Assembly (NCBI RefSeq): GCF_014641615.1
Contig: NZ_BMIB01000002.1
Coordinates: 1,364,001-1,428,000 of the forward strand
Direction: 5' to 3'
Source of the DNA: Filimonas zeae
Lineage (GTDB): Bacteria; Bacteroidota; Bacteroidia; Chitinophagales; Chitinophagaceae
DNA length: 64,000 nucleotides
Shown: positions 1 through 7,685 of the stretch, in pieces
How positions within the stretch are numbered: position 1 is the stretch's first letter
Layout of the letters: each line of letters begins with the position of its first letter
Notes under the pieces: model-generated
The model's database searches: none
Told to the model about the DNA's origin: nothing
Seen by the model: the letters and a program-made list of their open reading frames with translations, nothing else
Position numbers and translations under genes: made by a program

Positions 1-218
1 TGTATTACTTTATAGGTGGGGGCGTACGTACCAGAAACGAAAACTTTGTGTTTGGCACTATTGAGTTACGCGCAGTGTATTACCCCAAAACACTACCCTA
101 CACCAGCCAGTTTAAAATTATGCTTAACACCGATATCAACTTCCGCTTTAACAGTAACTATATTAAAGCGCCTGGGCTTATTCAGCTGAATAATGATGAT
201 AATAACAGTATTTATTAG
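1..218 (+). CDS. C-terminal end of an outer-membrane beta-barrel protein (partial)
   Basis: The frame is open from the window edge (codons from position 3) to TAG at 216-218 and encodes about 71 residues. It shows alternating aromatic/polar strands (YYFIGGGVRTRNENFVFGT, then IELRAVYYPK) and a tail NFRFNSNYIKAPGLIQLNND, as in the last strands of a Bacteroidota outer-membrane barrel. The family cannot be fixed from so short a piece. It converges with the GH1 gene, and only two bases separate the stop codons. Confidence 0.6.
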   Translation, partial: YYFIGGGVRTRNENFVFGTIELRAVYYPKTLPYTSQFKIMLNTDINFRFNSNYIKAPGLIQLNNDDNNSIY

Positions 219-220
219 CC

Positions 221-1585
221 CTATTTCTTCTGTAAAAAATCGCGGAACCAGTAACCGGAGTTTTTAATAGTGCGTAGCTGCGTGGCAAAGTCTACATGTA
301 TTAATCCAAACCTGGCTTTATACCCTTCGGCCCACTCAAAGTTATCCATCAGCGTCCAGGCAAAATATCCTTTTACATTTACGCCCTCCTGTTTGGCTTT
401 CAGCAATGCCTGCAGGTATTCCTGAAAATAAGCAATGCGCGCATCATCTTTTACTTCACCGTTTACCAGCTCATCCTTAAAGGCTGCACCGTTTTCAGAT
501 ATAATAATTTCTTTCACACTGCCATACATCCAGAATTTCTTTATCAGCCGGTAAAAGCTATCGCCGTTAATTTCCCAGCCCATAGCGGTGCAGGGCACTT
601 TACGGGTTTTGCCTTTTACCTCTGTAGCCTGAATAATAGGAATAATGGGGCTGTATTTAATGGTAACCGGAAAATAGTTCTGCAGGCCTATAAAGTCGAA
701 GTTAAAACGCATGCGTTCGGTAAACTTCCAGGCCTTGGCATGTATCTCCAGCTTTTCCAGAAACTTAAAATCTTCCTGTGGGTATCCCCTGCCCAGTGCA
801 GGCTCAATAAACAGCCGGTTCATCAGCACATCCATGCGTTTGGCAGCTGCTATATCTTCGGGCCGGTCGCTGTAAGGAATTATTTCAGAGCAGGAAAACG
901 TAGTACCAATACGTGCATCCGGTACTGCATCACGCAAAGCACGGCCACCATCTGCCTGGCATAGCACCGCATTGTGCACCGCCGGTAAAAAGTTAGACAT
1001 ACCTGTTTTACCCGGCGCATGTTTGCCCAACATGTACCCCAGTGATGTAAAGCCCATCGGTTCATTCAGTACAATCCAGTTCTTTACCCTATCGCCAAAC
1101 GCTTCTCCACACACGGTAGCATAGCGTGTAAACCAGCGGGTCATACGGTAGCTGGTCCACCCACCTTCTTTTTCCAGCGCATAAGGTAAATCCCAGTGGT
1201 ACAACGTTACATAAGGCACCATACCCAGCTTCAGGCATTCATCAATTACCTTATTATAGAAAGCAACGCCTTCTTTGTTTACTTTACCGGTACCATCGGG
1301 TAAAATACGCGGCCAGGATATAGAAAACCGGAACACGGTAAACCCCAGTGCCTTGGCCAGTAACAGATCATCTTTATAACGATAGTAAAAATCGCATCCA
1401 TCATAGGGTTTGCCCCCTCCTTTTATCTTGCCCTGCCTGCGGGAAAACACATCCCAAATAGATAAGCCACGGCCATCCACATTGTAAGCACCTTCGTTCT
1501 GCTGGGCAGCCATAGCTATCCCCCATAAAAAATCATCACCAAATTGACTGGCCGCTAAAGGGCCACCTTTTAGGATTGTGCTCAT
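221..1585 (-). CDS. GH1 family beta-glucosidase
   Basis: This is a retaining beta-glucosidase of glycoside hydrolase family 1 that releases glucose (or a related sugar) from the non-reducing end of beta-linked oligosaccharides. The 454 residues match the family's usual single (beta/alpha)8 barrel. Visible signatures are the N-terminal FLWGIAMAAQQNEGAYNVDG, TLYHWDLP (about 127-134), the acid/base Glu175 in LNEP, the nucleophile Glu364 in ISENGAA, and the sugar-binding WTLMDNFEWAEGY near the C-terminus. No signal peptide is visible, so it probably works in the cytoplasm on imported oligosaccharides. I chose ATG at 1585; an in-frame TTG at 1606 would add seven residues that are not typical of the family. 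It stands alone and does not share a transcript with the polysaccharide loci further right. Confidence 0.95.
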   Translation of the reverse strand: MSTILKGGPLAASQFGDDFLWGIAMAAQQNEGAYNVDGRGLSIWDVFSRRQGKIKGGGKPYDGCDFYYRYKDDLLLAKALGFTVFRFSISWPRILPDGTGKVNKEGVAFYNKVIDECLKLGMVPYVTLYHWDLPYALEKEGGWTSYRMTRWFTRYATVCGEAFGDRVKNWIVLNEPMGFTSLGYMLGKHAPGKTGMSNFLPAVHNAVLCQADGGRALRDAVPDARIGTTFSCSEIIPYSDRPEDIAAAKRMDVLMNRLFIEPALGRGYPQEDFKFLEKLEIHAKAWKFTERMRFNFDFIGLQNYFPVTIKYSPIIPIIQATEVKGKTRKVPCTAMGWEINGDSFYRLIKKFWMYGSVKEIIISENGAAFKDELVNGEVKDDARIAYFQEYLQALLKAKQEGVNVKGYFAWTLMDNFEWAEGYKARFGLIHVDFATQLRTIKNSGYWFRDFLQKK

Positions 1586-1634
1586 AATCAACACATTTAC
1601 AGGCAAACATGCAACAGCTATTCCAATTGCTATA

Positions 1635-2888
1635 TTAAGGTTTTGTTACCGGCTGTTTCAATAACTCATCCATCAGCTTTTCAAACTCCTCTGTATACAC
1701 TTTATAGTAGGTTCCGGTGCCCGGCCCCACAAAGCCATTATCAATTCTGGCCACCTTACCGGTTTTATCCAGTATAATAGAAGACGGAAATGATTTAATG
1801 GGCGTAAACTGTGGCAGTGTTTTCTCTGTACGCAGCGTATCGGTTACCGACACACCAGTAATCAACATAGGGTAGTTTACCTTAAAACGCTGCTGAAACC
1901 TGCGCAGGCTCTGCTGCGAGCGTTCAAAGCTGGTAGTATACTCATATGCCAATGCTACCATCTCCACCCCACGCCGGCGGTTTTTGTTGTAATACTCACT
2001 CAAAAAAGCAGTTTCATCCATACAGTTCGGACACCAGGAGCCCATCAGCTGTATTACCACCACCTTGTTTTTAAAGCGGTCATCTTTCAGGCTCACGACC
2101 TTACCGTCTATATCCTTAAAGCTAAAATTCAGGTAACCTTCCTCACCCCTTTTCAGGTACATCGCGGCCAGGTTGGGCAGGGTGGCAGTATCATTTTTTA
2201 CGGCCGTCCAGGTTTGTTTACCTACCGGGCCTGCGTAAAAAATACCGTTTTCCAGGGCCTGCCCTCTTACTTCTGCACGTAAGCTAAAAGCATGGCTGCC
2301 ATCAAAGGTAGACAGCTGTAACACATTCCCTTCCAGGTTACCCTCCAAAAACCGGTAATCACCGGTAGGGGTTAAAATGCTACCCGTTACTTTATCACCA
2401 CGCTGTGTAAACACGCCAATAGCAGGTTCATCTGCCTTACCCTGTTTGTCGTAAAACAGTACCGACCACTTACCGCTCACATTGGCAGCAGGTGCTGCAC
2501 CACCGGGTGTAAAACGATACGCAACGCGTGTGGTAGCCGTAAACGGCATTTCTATGTTTTTACCGGAAGAAGTGGCTTTAATCCATTTTCCTTCCAGGCT
2601 GTCTTTTCCATGTACACGTAACCGAAAGGCTGATTCAAAAAAAGGCATTGTCATCAACAACGAATCGCCGGTAAACTTCAGCTCTTTTACTGCCAGTTTT
2701 TCACCGGCATTTAATACATATAGTACAGGCTTGTTTTTCTGATACGCAAACAAAAAGTTAAATACAATATCCTGCCCATCCGCCCTGTGCAGTAATGCCC
2801 GCCATTTACCCGTCTGCAGCTGCTTCTGCGCAACGGCAGTCTGCAACAACGTAAGGGTAAAAAGCAATAAAACTGTTATTTTCTTCAT
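1635..2888 (-). CDS. Secreted TlpA-like thioredoxin-fold protein
   Basis: A 417-residue exported protein with signal peptide MKKITVLLLFTLTLLQTAVA. Residues 25-235 form an unassigned beta-rich region with repeated G-W/K-W motifs, and residues 250-410 are a TlpA/AhpC-TSA thioredoxin domain with the redox motif WCPNC (Cys286 and Cys289). Family knowledge suggests thiol-disulfide exchange in the periplasm, for example reducing or maturing cysteines of envelope proteins. The substrate is unknown and no cytochrome-biogenesis gene lies next to it. It is divergent from the small secreted protein at 2976, and a -7 box sits 23 nt upstream of the ATG. Confidence 0.9.
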   Translation of the reverse strand: MKKITVLLLFTLTLLQTAVAQKQLQTGKWRALLHRADGQDIVFNFLFAYQKNKPVLYVLNAGEKLAVKELKFTGDSLLMTMPFFESAFRLRVHGKDSLEGKWIKATSSGKNIEMPFTATTRVAYRFTPGGAAPAANVSGKWSVLFYDKQGKADEPAIGVFTQRGDKVTGSILTPTGDYRFLEGNLEGNVLQLSTFDGSHAFSLRAEVRGQALENGIFYAGPVGKQTWTAVKNDTATLPNLAAMYLKRGEEGYLNFSFKDIDGKVVSLKDDRFKNKVVVIQLMGSWCPNCMDETAFLSEYYNKNRRRGVEMVALAYEYTTSFERSQQSLRRFQQRFKVNYPMLITGVSVTDTLRTEKTLPQFTPIKSFPSSIILDKTGKVARIDNGFVGPGTGTYYKVYTEEFEKLMDELLKQPVTKP

Positions 2889-2910
2889 GTGTTGGTTATT
2901 ATTCGCTGAA

Positions 2911-2918
2911 CAAATGTA
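2911..2918 (-). promoter_or_regulatory. -7 promoter box for the TlpA-like gene
   Basis: TACATTTG on the minus strand matches the Bacteroidota -7 consensus TAnnTTTG and lies 23 nt before the ATG at 2888. No clear TTTG -33 box is seen at the usual distance, so this is a single-box match. Confidence 0.4.
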
Positions 2919-2925
2919 GCGCTTA

Positions 2926-2957
2926 CCGGTTTGTAACCGGCATAGTGGTTAGTTTTG
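2926..2957 (+). promoter_or_regulatory. Promoter with inverted repeat at the -33 position
   Basis: TAGTTTTG at 2950-2957 fits TAnnTTTG and lies 18 nt before the ATG at 2976. TTTG at 2930-2933 could be the -33 box, although its 16-nt spacing is short. That TTTG sits inside a perfect inverted repeat CCGGTT-TGT-AACCGG (2926-2940), which is a possible operator between the two divergent genes. Confidence 0.4.
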
Positions 2958-2975
2958 TAACTGAATAAGTATACT

Positions 2976-3392
2976 ATGAAACGGAAACGATGGCTCTTCC
3001 CTGCTTTTACATTGTTACTGCTTACAACAGGCTTTACCGCAGGTGCCCAGCAGGTAGACAGTATTTATTTTCACTTATATACCGATAGCCTTAAAAAAGG
3101 CGTGTACAACTATATTAACGTAGATGCCAGAATGAGTGATAATACCTGGCGGCCCCTCAGCGCGCGCGATGTGCAGTTTGCTTCCTCTTATGGTAAATGG
3201 GATGAATGCAACCTGATTATAGACTCTGCTATTACAGATGCTTATGTGGATGTAACGGCCACTTATAAAAAGCAGCCCGCACTTACCCGCTCGGTAAGAA
3301 TCTATATAAAAGTACTGCCCGATCCGCCATTGAAAACCGAAGGTGAACTGAAACAGGATTGGGATACGCGCAAAAGGAAAAAGAAATCTTAA
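2976..3392 (+). CDS. Small secreted protein of unknown function
   Basis: A 138-residue protein with a signal peptide (MKRKRWLFPAFTLLLLTTGF, cleavage near AGA-QQ). The mature part looks like one small beta-sandwich (YFHLYTDSLKKG, INVDARMSDNTW, YVDVTATYKKQP) and ends in a lysine-rich tail KRKKKS. The ATG at 2976 follows a good -7 box. I do not recognise a family. It may be a periplasmic or surface beta-sandwich protein, but no function can be given from sequence. It is transcribed away from the TlpA-like gene and converges on the transaldolase, with a shared terminator hairpin between them. Confidence 0.75.
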   Translation: MKRKRWLFPAFTLLLLTTGFTAGAQQVDSIYFHLYTDSLKKGVYNYINVDARMSDNTWRPLSARDVQFASSYGKWDECNLIIDSAITDAYVDVTATYKKQPALTRSVRIYIKVLPDPPLKTEGELKQDWDTRKRKKKS

Positions 3393-3409
3393 AAAATGTA
3401 GCCAATAAA

Positions 3410-3437
3410 AAAAGCCGCTTTGTAACAAGCGGCTTTT
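3410..3437. terminator. Bidirectional intrinsic terminator
   Basis: AAAAGCCGCTT / TGTAAC loop / AAGCGGCTTTT forms a perfect 11-bp stem with A-tract and T-tract flanks. It lies between the stops of the convergent small secreted protein gene (3392) and the transaldolase gene (3457), so it can serve both strands. Confidence 0.85.
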
Positions 3438-3456
3438 CTTATATAAAAAGGTAAGA

Positions 3457-4107
3457 TTACATTTTCTTTGCATCTTCCAGAAACTTGGCCAGGCCAATAT
3501 CTGTTAAAGGATGCTTCAGCAGCGCCAGAATAGAATCCAGCGGGCAGGTACAAACGTCAGCACCGGCCTCAGCACAACGGATAATATGGTTGGCGTTGCG
3601 TATAGAAGCAGCCAGAATTTCAGTTTTGAAACCCTGAACAGCAAAAATCTGAGCAATCTGCTCAATCAGTTGTACACCATCCCAACCGCTATCATCAATA
3701 CGGCCCAGGAAAGGAGATACATAAGTAGCACCCGCTTTGGCAGCCAGAATAGCTTGTCCGGCAGAGAATATCAGTGTACAGTTGGTTTTAATTTTGTTGT
3801 CGGTAAACCACTTGATTGCTTTTACGCCATCTTTAATCATAGGCACCTTCACCACAATGTTTGGGTGAATAGCAGCCAGCTTTTTACCTTCTTCGATGAT
3901 TTCTTCAAAGGTGGTAGACAGTACTTCAGCGCTGATATCGCCGTCTACAATATCACATATTGTTTTATAGTGGTTGGTAATATTGTCTGCACCTTTAATT
4001 CCTTCTTTAGCCATCAGCGAAGGGTTGGTAGTTACACCATCCAGGATGCCTAAATCATTTGCTTCTTTAATCTGCGCGAGATTAGCCGTGTCGATAAAAA
4101 ATTTCAT
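3457..4107 (-). CDS. tal: Transaldolase, small fructose-6-phosphate aldolase-like type
   Basis: A 216-residue class I aldolase of the short transaldolase/fructose-6-phosphate aldolase subfamily. In the non-oxidative pentose phosphate pathway it moves a dihydroxyacetone unit between sugar phosphates. Visible signatures are [10 protein letters not shown] at the N-terminus, [10 protein letters not shown] (23-32), the Schiff-base Lys87 in VVKVPM, and [11 protein letters not shown] with [11 protein letters not shown] further on. The length fits the short subfamily, not the TalB type of about 316 residues. I chose ATG at 4107 because MKFFID is the family start; the eight upstream in-frame residues are not conserved. 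It lies downstream of the SRP RNA gene on the same strand. Whether it acts in vivo as transaldolase or as fructose-6-phosphate aldolase cannot be read from the sequence. Confidence 0.95.
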   Translation of the reverse strand: MKFFIDTANLAQIKEANDLGILDGVTTNPSLMAKEGIKGADNITNHYKTICDIVDGDISAEVLSTTFEEIIEEGKKLAAIHPNIVVKVPMIKDGVKAIKWFTDNKIKTNCTLIFSAGQAILAAKAGATYVSPFLGRIDDSGWDGVQLIEQIAQIFAVQGFKTEILAASIRNANHIIRCAEAGADVCTCPLDSILALLKHPLTDIGLAKFLEDAKKM

Positions 4108-4203
4108 AACGTTACCCCGAGCGGGGCGCAATTTGAGTTAGATAATACCCCTGAAACTTATCTTGTGGTCCCCCTTCAGGGGGTGGAGGATAAAGGAAAA
4201 AAA

Positions 4204-4298
4204 GGCAGGCTTAATACATCGCACCGCTCAACCATCTACCCTTGCTACCTTCCGGTCCTGGGGGAGTTCAACAGGAGCTGGTCGTGTATGACCTGCCG
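4204..4298 (-). ncRNA. ffs: Signal recognition particle RNA (small bacterial 4.5S type)
   Basis: On the minus strand the segment carries the conserved apical loop of bacterial SRP RNA, GACCGGAAGGTAGCAAG, followed by GGTAGATGG. Its ends are complementary (5' GGCAGG, 3' CCTGCC) and close a hairpin of about 95 nt. A run of seven T follows at the 3' end (minus strand of 4197-4203) as terminator. The RNA binds Ffh and directs co-translational targeting of membrane and exported proteins. A complete two-box promoter lies immediately upstream and predicts a start at about 4297-4299, which agrees with the folded 5' end. Confidence 0.95.
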
Positions 4299-4302
4299 GA
4301 TG

Positions 4303-4333
4303 CAAATGTAGGCATTTGCAATTGAATACCAAA
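4303..4333 (-). promoter_or_regulatory. Promoter of the SRP RNA gene
   Basis: On the minus strand TTTG (4333-4330), 19 nt, then TACATTTG (4310-4303) is a full match to the Bacteroidota -33/-7 promoter. The RNA 5' end predicted from folding lies 4-6 nt after the last G of the -7 box. Confidence 0.8.
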
Positions 4334-4346
4334 TATTTCAAGCAAA

Positions 4347-5636
4347 TTATAATTGTTCTTTTGCACCACGGCTGTTAACCGTAGTAAAGCCCACCAATCT
4401 GTCGTACCTGTCACTGAATCCTTTGTAATAAACAAGAATGGTGTAGGCGTTTTCCGTTTCCCAGTAATTGCCATCCGTATACGTCATCTCTCCCGCATTT
4501 GCATTTACCTGCTCAGGCGTAGCATAGGTATAGGTATAGTATCCCTGTTTCAGCAGCATTGTTTTTTCATATGCCCCCTTCTCCGCATTATACGTAAGCC
4601 GGCTATCCTCGTTGTATTTGTAATTGGTAAACTGCCCGGCAAGGTATACCTCTTTTCCGGCGTAGGGCTGGCGGTTCAGTGGCACCAGGGTAAAAGTAAC
4701 ATTGGCATAATCGCCCTGCCACCAGGGGTTAATATTATCTGTAGCACGGGTTTCAGAAAAGCCATTAAAATCGGCATATACTATATAACGGGCCTGCGTA
4801 CGCTCCCCATCCGGCTTCAGCTGCACCTCAAACGGCTGGGTATTCAGGTTAGCCTTATCCATGCGGTCGCTTAAAAAACGAAAGCTTCTTAAATCGGCCC
4901 AGCGGTACTCCTTCCCTGCCGGAAACAGAAAATCGCGCTCTGCATTGTACTCAAAAACATTGCCGCGCATAAACATGGGCTGCTTGTCGGTAATAATATT
5001 ATCCCACCTGAAATTCTGAATAGCCACCACCTTCAGCTGTTGTGCCGGGTTCAGCACACTCAGCGCGGTTTTGTCTATCGAAAACTGTAGTTTCTGGTGT
5101 GTGCGCAGCTTGTTCTGGTCAAACGGCTGTAAAACAACAGCGCTGATGGGTACCAGCTTATCCACAATCAGAATGCGGCGCGTAAACGCCAGCTGCGAGG
5201 TATCGCCATTTAAAAACACCTTCAGCAGAAAATTGCCGCTTTTAGAAGGGGCGCTGTTGCGTTCCGGCAGCGTAGCCTGGTAATGGATATAGGAAGTGGT
5301 TGCTATAGAAGAAGCACGGTATTGCGTAAGGCGGTTTTGTGTAAAACCCTGTATGTAGTCAAACGGACTTAAATCCACGGGTGTCCAGTCTGCGTTGCAT
5401 AACTGATACGTATAGCTGTAGTTTTTCACATACCCATCCAGATCATCAAAATGCAGTTCCAGCGCCCCTACCGAACCTACAGACATAACCGGATAAGCAG
5501 TCTGATCGCCGGATGCATATAGCTGTACTGTTTTTACATTGGGCATATATACCCGGTCAGGCTCACGCTGGGCCAGGCCGGTAAAAGCAACCAGTAAAAA
5601 AACAGCCAGATAAGTAATGTGTTTCATTTTCTTCAT
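4347..5636 (-). CDS. Type IX secretion system plug protein (DUF5103 family)
   Basis: A 429-residue protein with a signal peptide (MKHITYLAVFLLVAFTGLAQ). It matches the DUF5103 / T9SS plug family known from Bacteroidota, including the early DRVYMPNVKTVQLYASGD, the YTYQLCNADW-x-PVDLSPFDYI block (about 75-95), and the C-terminal LAGQFTNYKYNEDSRLTYN and QGYYTYTY strands of an immunoglobulin-like fold. In the characterised Flavobacterium SprA complex a plug protein closes the periplasmic side of the translocon channel. This one probably plays that role. No other T9SS gene is in the window. The start could be the first ATG (5636) or the second one nine bases in. Confidence 0.88.
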   Translation of the reverse strand: MKKMKHITYLAVFLLVAFTGLAQREPDRVYMPNVKTVQLYASGDQTAYPVMSVGSVGALELHFDDLDGYVKNYSYTYQLCNADWTPVDLSPFDYIQGFTQNRLTQYRASSIATTSYIHYQATLPERNSAPSKSGNFLLKVFLNGDTSQLAFTRRILIVDKLVPISAVVLQPFDQNKLRTHQKLQFSIDKTALSVLNPAQQLKVVAIQNFRWDNIITDKQPMFMRGNVFEYNAERDFLFPAGKEYRWADLRSFRFLSDRMDKANLNTQPFEVQLKPDGERTQARYIVYADFNGFSETRATDNINPWWQGDYANVTFTLVPLNRQPYAGKEVYLAGQFTNYKYNEDSRLTYNAEKGAYEKTMLLKQGYYTYTYATPEQVNANAGEMTYTDGNYWETENAYTILVYYKGFSDRYDRLVGFTTVNSRGAKEQL

Positions 5637-5712
5637 TTAATGGATAAACCAATGTGGCACAGGGCCGAAAATAAAACATTTTCACGCGCTATTCCTTAGC
5701 TTTACCCGGCAA

Positions 5713-6945
5713 ATGAATGTACCGGCTTATATAGCAAAAAGAATCGCTTTTAACAGGCAACGCTCCTTTTCCAGGTTTATAATACGCCTGGCCACCGCCG
5801 CCACCGCCCTCAGCGTGGCTGCTATGATTATTACCATTGCTTTTGTAAATGGCTTCCAGCGCACCATCAGCCAAAAGGTGTTCAGCTTCTGGGGCCACAT
5901 CCGCGTGCAGCAGTTTGAGCCCAGCAAAGCACTGGTAGCAGAAGAAACCCCGCTGGAGCAGAATGCAGGTGTGGTAAACCTGCTTAAACACACCAAAGGC
6001 ATCCGGCAGGTACAATCTTTTGCCACCAAATCGGCGGTAATTGATAAAGACCGGGAAATTGAGGGGGTATTGTTTAAAGGCGTGGATAAGGATTACGACT
6101 TTAACAACCTCAACAGTTTTCTTACCGCCGGCCGTTGGATCAGCTTTGCAGATACCCTGTACGCTAAGGAAATTGTAGTATCTGCCACTACTGCACGGCA
6201 ACTGAACATACAACTGAACGATTCTGTAAACGTATACTTCATTTCTCCGGAAACCGGCAAAAGCAATTTCCGCAAACTGCACGTATGTGGCATTTATAAA
6301 ACCGGTATTGAAGATTACGATAACCTGTTTGCCCTGGGCGATATACGTTTGCTGCGGCGCATTAACAACTGGGATAAGAACCAGATTGGCGGCTATGAGT
6401 TGTTTCTTACCGACTACCGTAACATGGATACCCTCAGCAATCAGTTATACGATAAGCTGCCCGATGTATGGGTAAGCCGTACTATTAAAGAAGTATACCC
6501 CAATATTTTCGACTGGCTGAATATTCAGGATGTAAACCGCGATGTTATTTTTATTATCATGGGTGTGGTGGCTATTATTAACCTTATTACCTGCCTGTTG
6601 ATATTGGTGCTGGAACGTGTGCGTATGGTAGGCATATTAAAAGCACTGGGTAATCCAGACTGGGGTATTCAGAAAATATTCCTGTACCACACCGCCATTA
6701 TATCCGGCACGGGTATAGCCATAGGCCTGTTTATTGGCATTGGCACCTGTTTACTGCAGCAATACACCGGCTTTATAAGCCTGGACGAAAGTGCCTATTA
6801 TGTATCCGTAGCCCCGGTACACCTTATCTGGTGGCAGGTAGCAGCCATTTGCGCAGGCACCCTGGCGGTATGTGTAATAGCACTTATTATACCTACCCTG
6901 CTGGTACGCACCATTAAGCCCGTAAAAGCTATCCGCTTCAGTTAA
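5713..6945 (+). CDS. LolC/LolE-like ABC transporter permease
   Basis: A 410-residue permease of the FtsX/MacB superfamily, LolC/E branch. One N-terminal membrane segment (about 21-45) precedes a large periplasmic domain (46-275), and three C-terminal membrane segments follow (about 280-303, 328-350, 372-398). The VRMVGILKALGNPD motif after the second segment is the typical coupling region to an ATPase. The N-terminal MNVPAYIAKRIAF and the SFSRFIIRLAT motif are usual for Bacteroidota LolE-type proteins. Family knowledge suggests release of lipoproteins from the inner membrane. No ATP-binding subunit is adjacent, so its ATPase (LolD) would be encoded elsewhere. Confidence 0.88.
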   Translation: MNVPAYIAKRIAFNRQRSFSRFIIRLATAATALSVAAMIITIAFVNGFQRTISQKVFSFWGHIRVQQFEPSKALVAEETPLEQNAGVVNLLKHTKGIRQVQSFATKSAVIDKDREIEGVLFKGVDKDYDFNNLNSFLTAGRWISFADTLYAKEIVVSATTARQLNIQLNDSVNVYFISPETGKSNFRKLHVCGIYKTGIEDYDNLFALGDIRLLRRINNWDKNQIGGYELFLTDYRNMDTLSNQLYDKLPDVWVSRTIKEVYPNIFDWLNIQDVNRDVIFIIMGVVAIINLITCLLILVLERVRMVGILKALGNPDWGIQKIFLYHTAIISGTGIAIGLFIGIGTCLLQQYTGFISLDESAYYVSVAPVHLIWWQVAAICAGTLAVCVIALIIPTLLVRTIKPVKAIRFS

Positions 6946-6954
6946 CCGGCACCG

Positions 6955-7680
6955 TTAACGTTTTCCGGCAAGGTGGCTGATAATAATACCGGTAGCTACC
7001 GCTGCATTCAGCGATTCTGCATGGCCTATCCGCGGAATAGTTACGGCATGGGTTATATAAGGCATCAAAGGGTCGCGTATCCCTTTCGATTCATTGCCAA
7101 TTACCAGCACCCCTTCCGTTAAGGCCGGATGATCCATAATGCTCTGCCCGTTCAGCAACGCCCCGTATACAGGAACATGTATCTGAGGCATCAGGTTTTC
7201 CACCGGTAAATACCACAGCTGCACCCGTAAAAAGCTGCCCATGGTACTTTGTATTACTTTGGGGTTATACAAATCCACTGTATCCTCCGTAGCCACTATC
7301 TGGTTAATGCCAAACCAGTCGGCAATGCGTATAATAGTACCCAGGTTACCAGGGTCCTGTATACCATCCAGCAACAGGGTTACCCGGTTGCTAAAATCCG
7401 GCTGTCCGCTGCCGTAGCGCTGGCCTGCTACTGCCAGCACCTGGTTGGGTGTCTGGTGGTGGCTCAGTTTTTCCAGTTCCTGGTCCGAAACCACTGTGGC
7501 AGCCACCTGCGGGTTGGCTTTGCACCAATCAGCCAGTGCATACACGCTTTTTATTTCAAAAGAAGACTGCAGCAGCTCCTCTACCAGTTTTGGCCCCTCT
7601 ACTACAAAAACACCCGCTTCTATCCTGTTTTTTTTCTGGTATAAACTTTGGATATATTTGACCTCGCTTTTAGTAACCAT
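6955..7680 (-). CDS. TrmH/SpoU family RNA 2'-O-ribose methyltransferase
   Basis: A 241-residue SPOUT-fold methyltransferase. The N-terminal part (1-95) is a small substrate-binding domain (MVTKSEVKYIQSL, FVVEGPKLVEELL). The C-terminal part carries the three SpoU motifs LLLDGIQDPGNLGTIIRIAD, VIGNESKGI and IPRIGHAESLNAAVATGII, which build the knotted AdoMet site. It should methylate a ribose 2'-OH in rRNA or tRNA; the target nucleotide cannot be told. A second SpoU enzyme (RlmB type) is at 55812. Its ATG lies five bases from the tamL ATG on the other strand, so each promoter must lie inside the neighbouring gene. Confidence 0.92.
   Translation of the reverse strand: MVTKSEVKYIQSLYQKKNRIEAGVFVVEGPKLVEELLQSSFEIKSVYALADWCKANPQVAATVVSDQELEKLSHHQTPNQVLAVAGQRYGSGQPDFSNRVTLLLDGIQDPGNLGTIIRIADWFGINQIVATEDTVDLYNPKVIQSTMGSFLRVQLWYLPVENLMPQIHVPVYGALLNGQSIMDHPALTEGVLVIGNESKGIRDPLMPYITHAVTIPRIGHAESLNAAVATGIIISHLAGKR
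7653..7660 (+). promoter_or_regulatory. -7 promoter box for tamL
   Basis: TATATTTG matches TAnnTTTG and lies 25 nt before the ATG at 7686, inside the 5' end of the opposing methyltransferase gene. No clean -33 TTTG is visible. Confidence 0.4.
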
Positions 7681-7685
7681 ATCAT

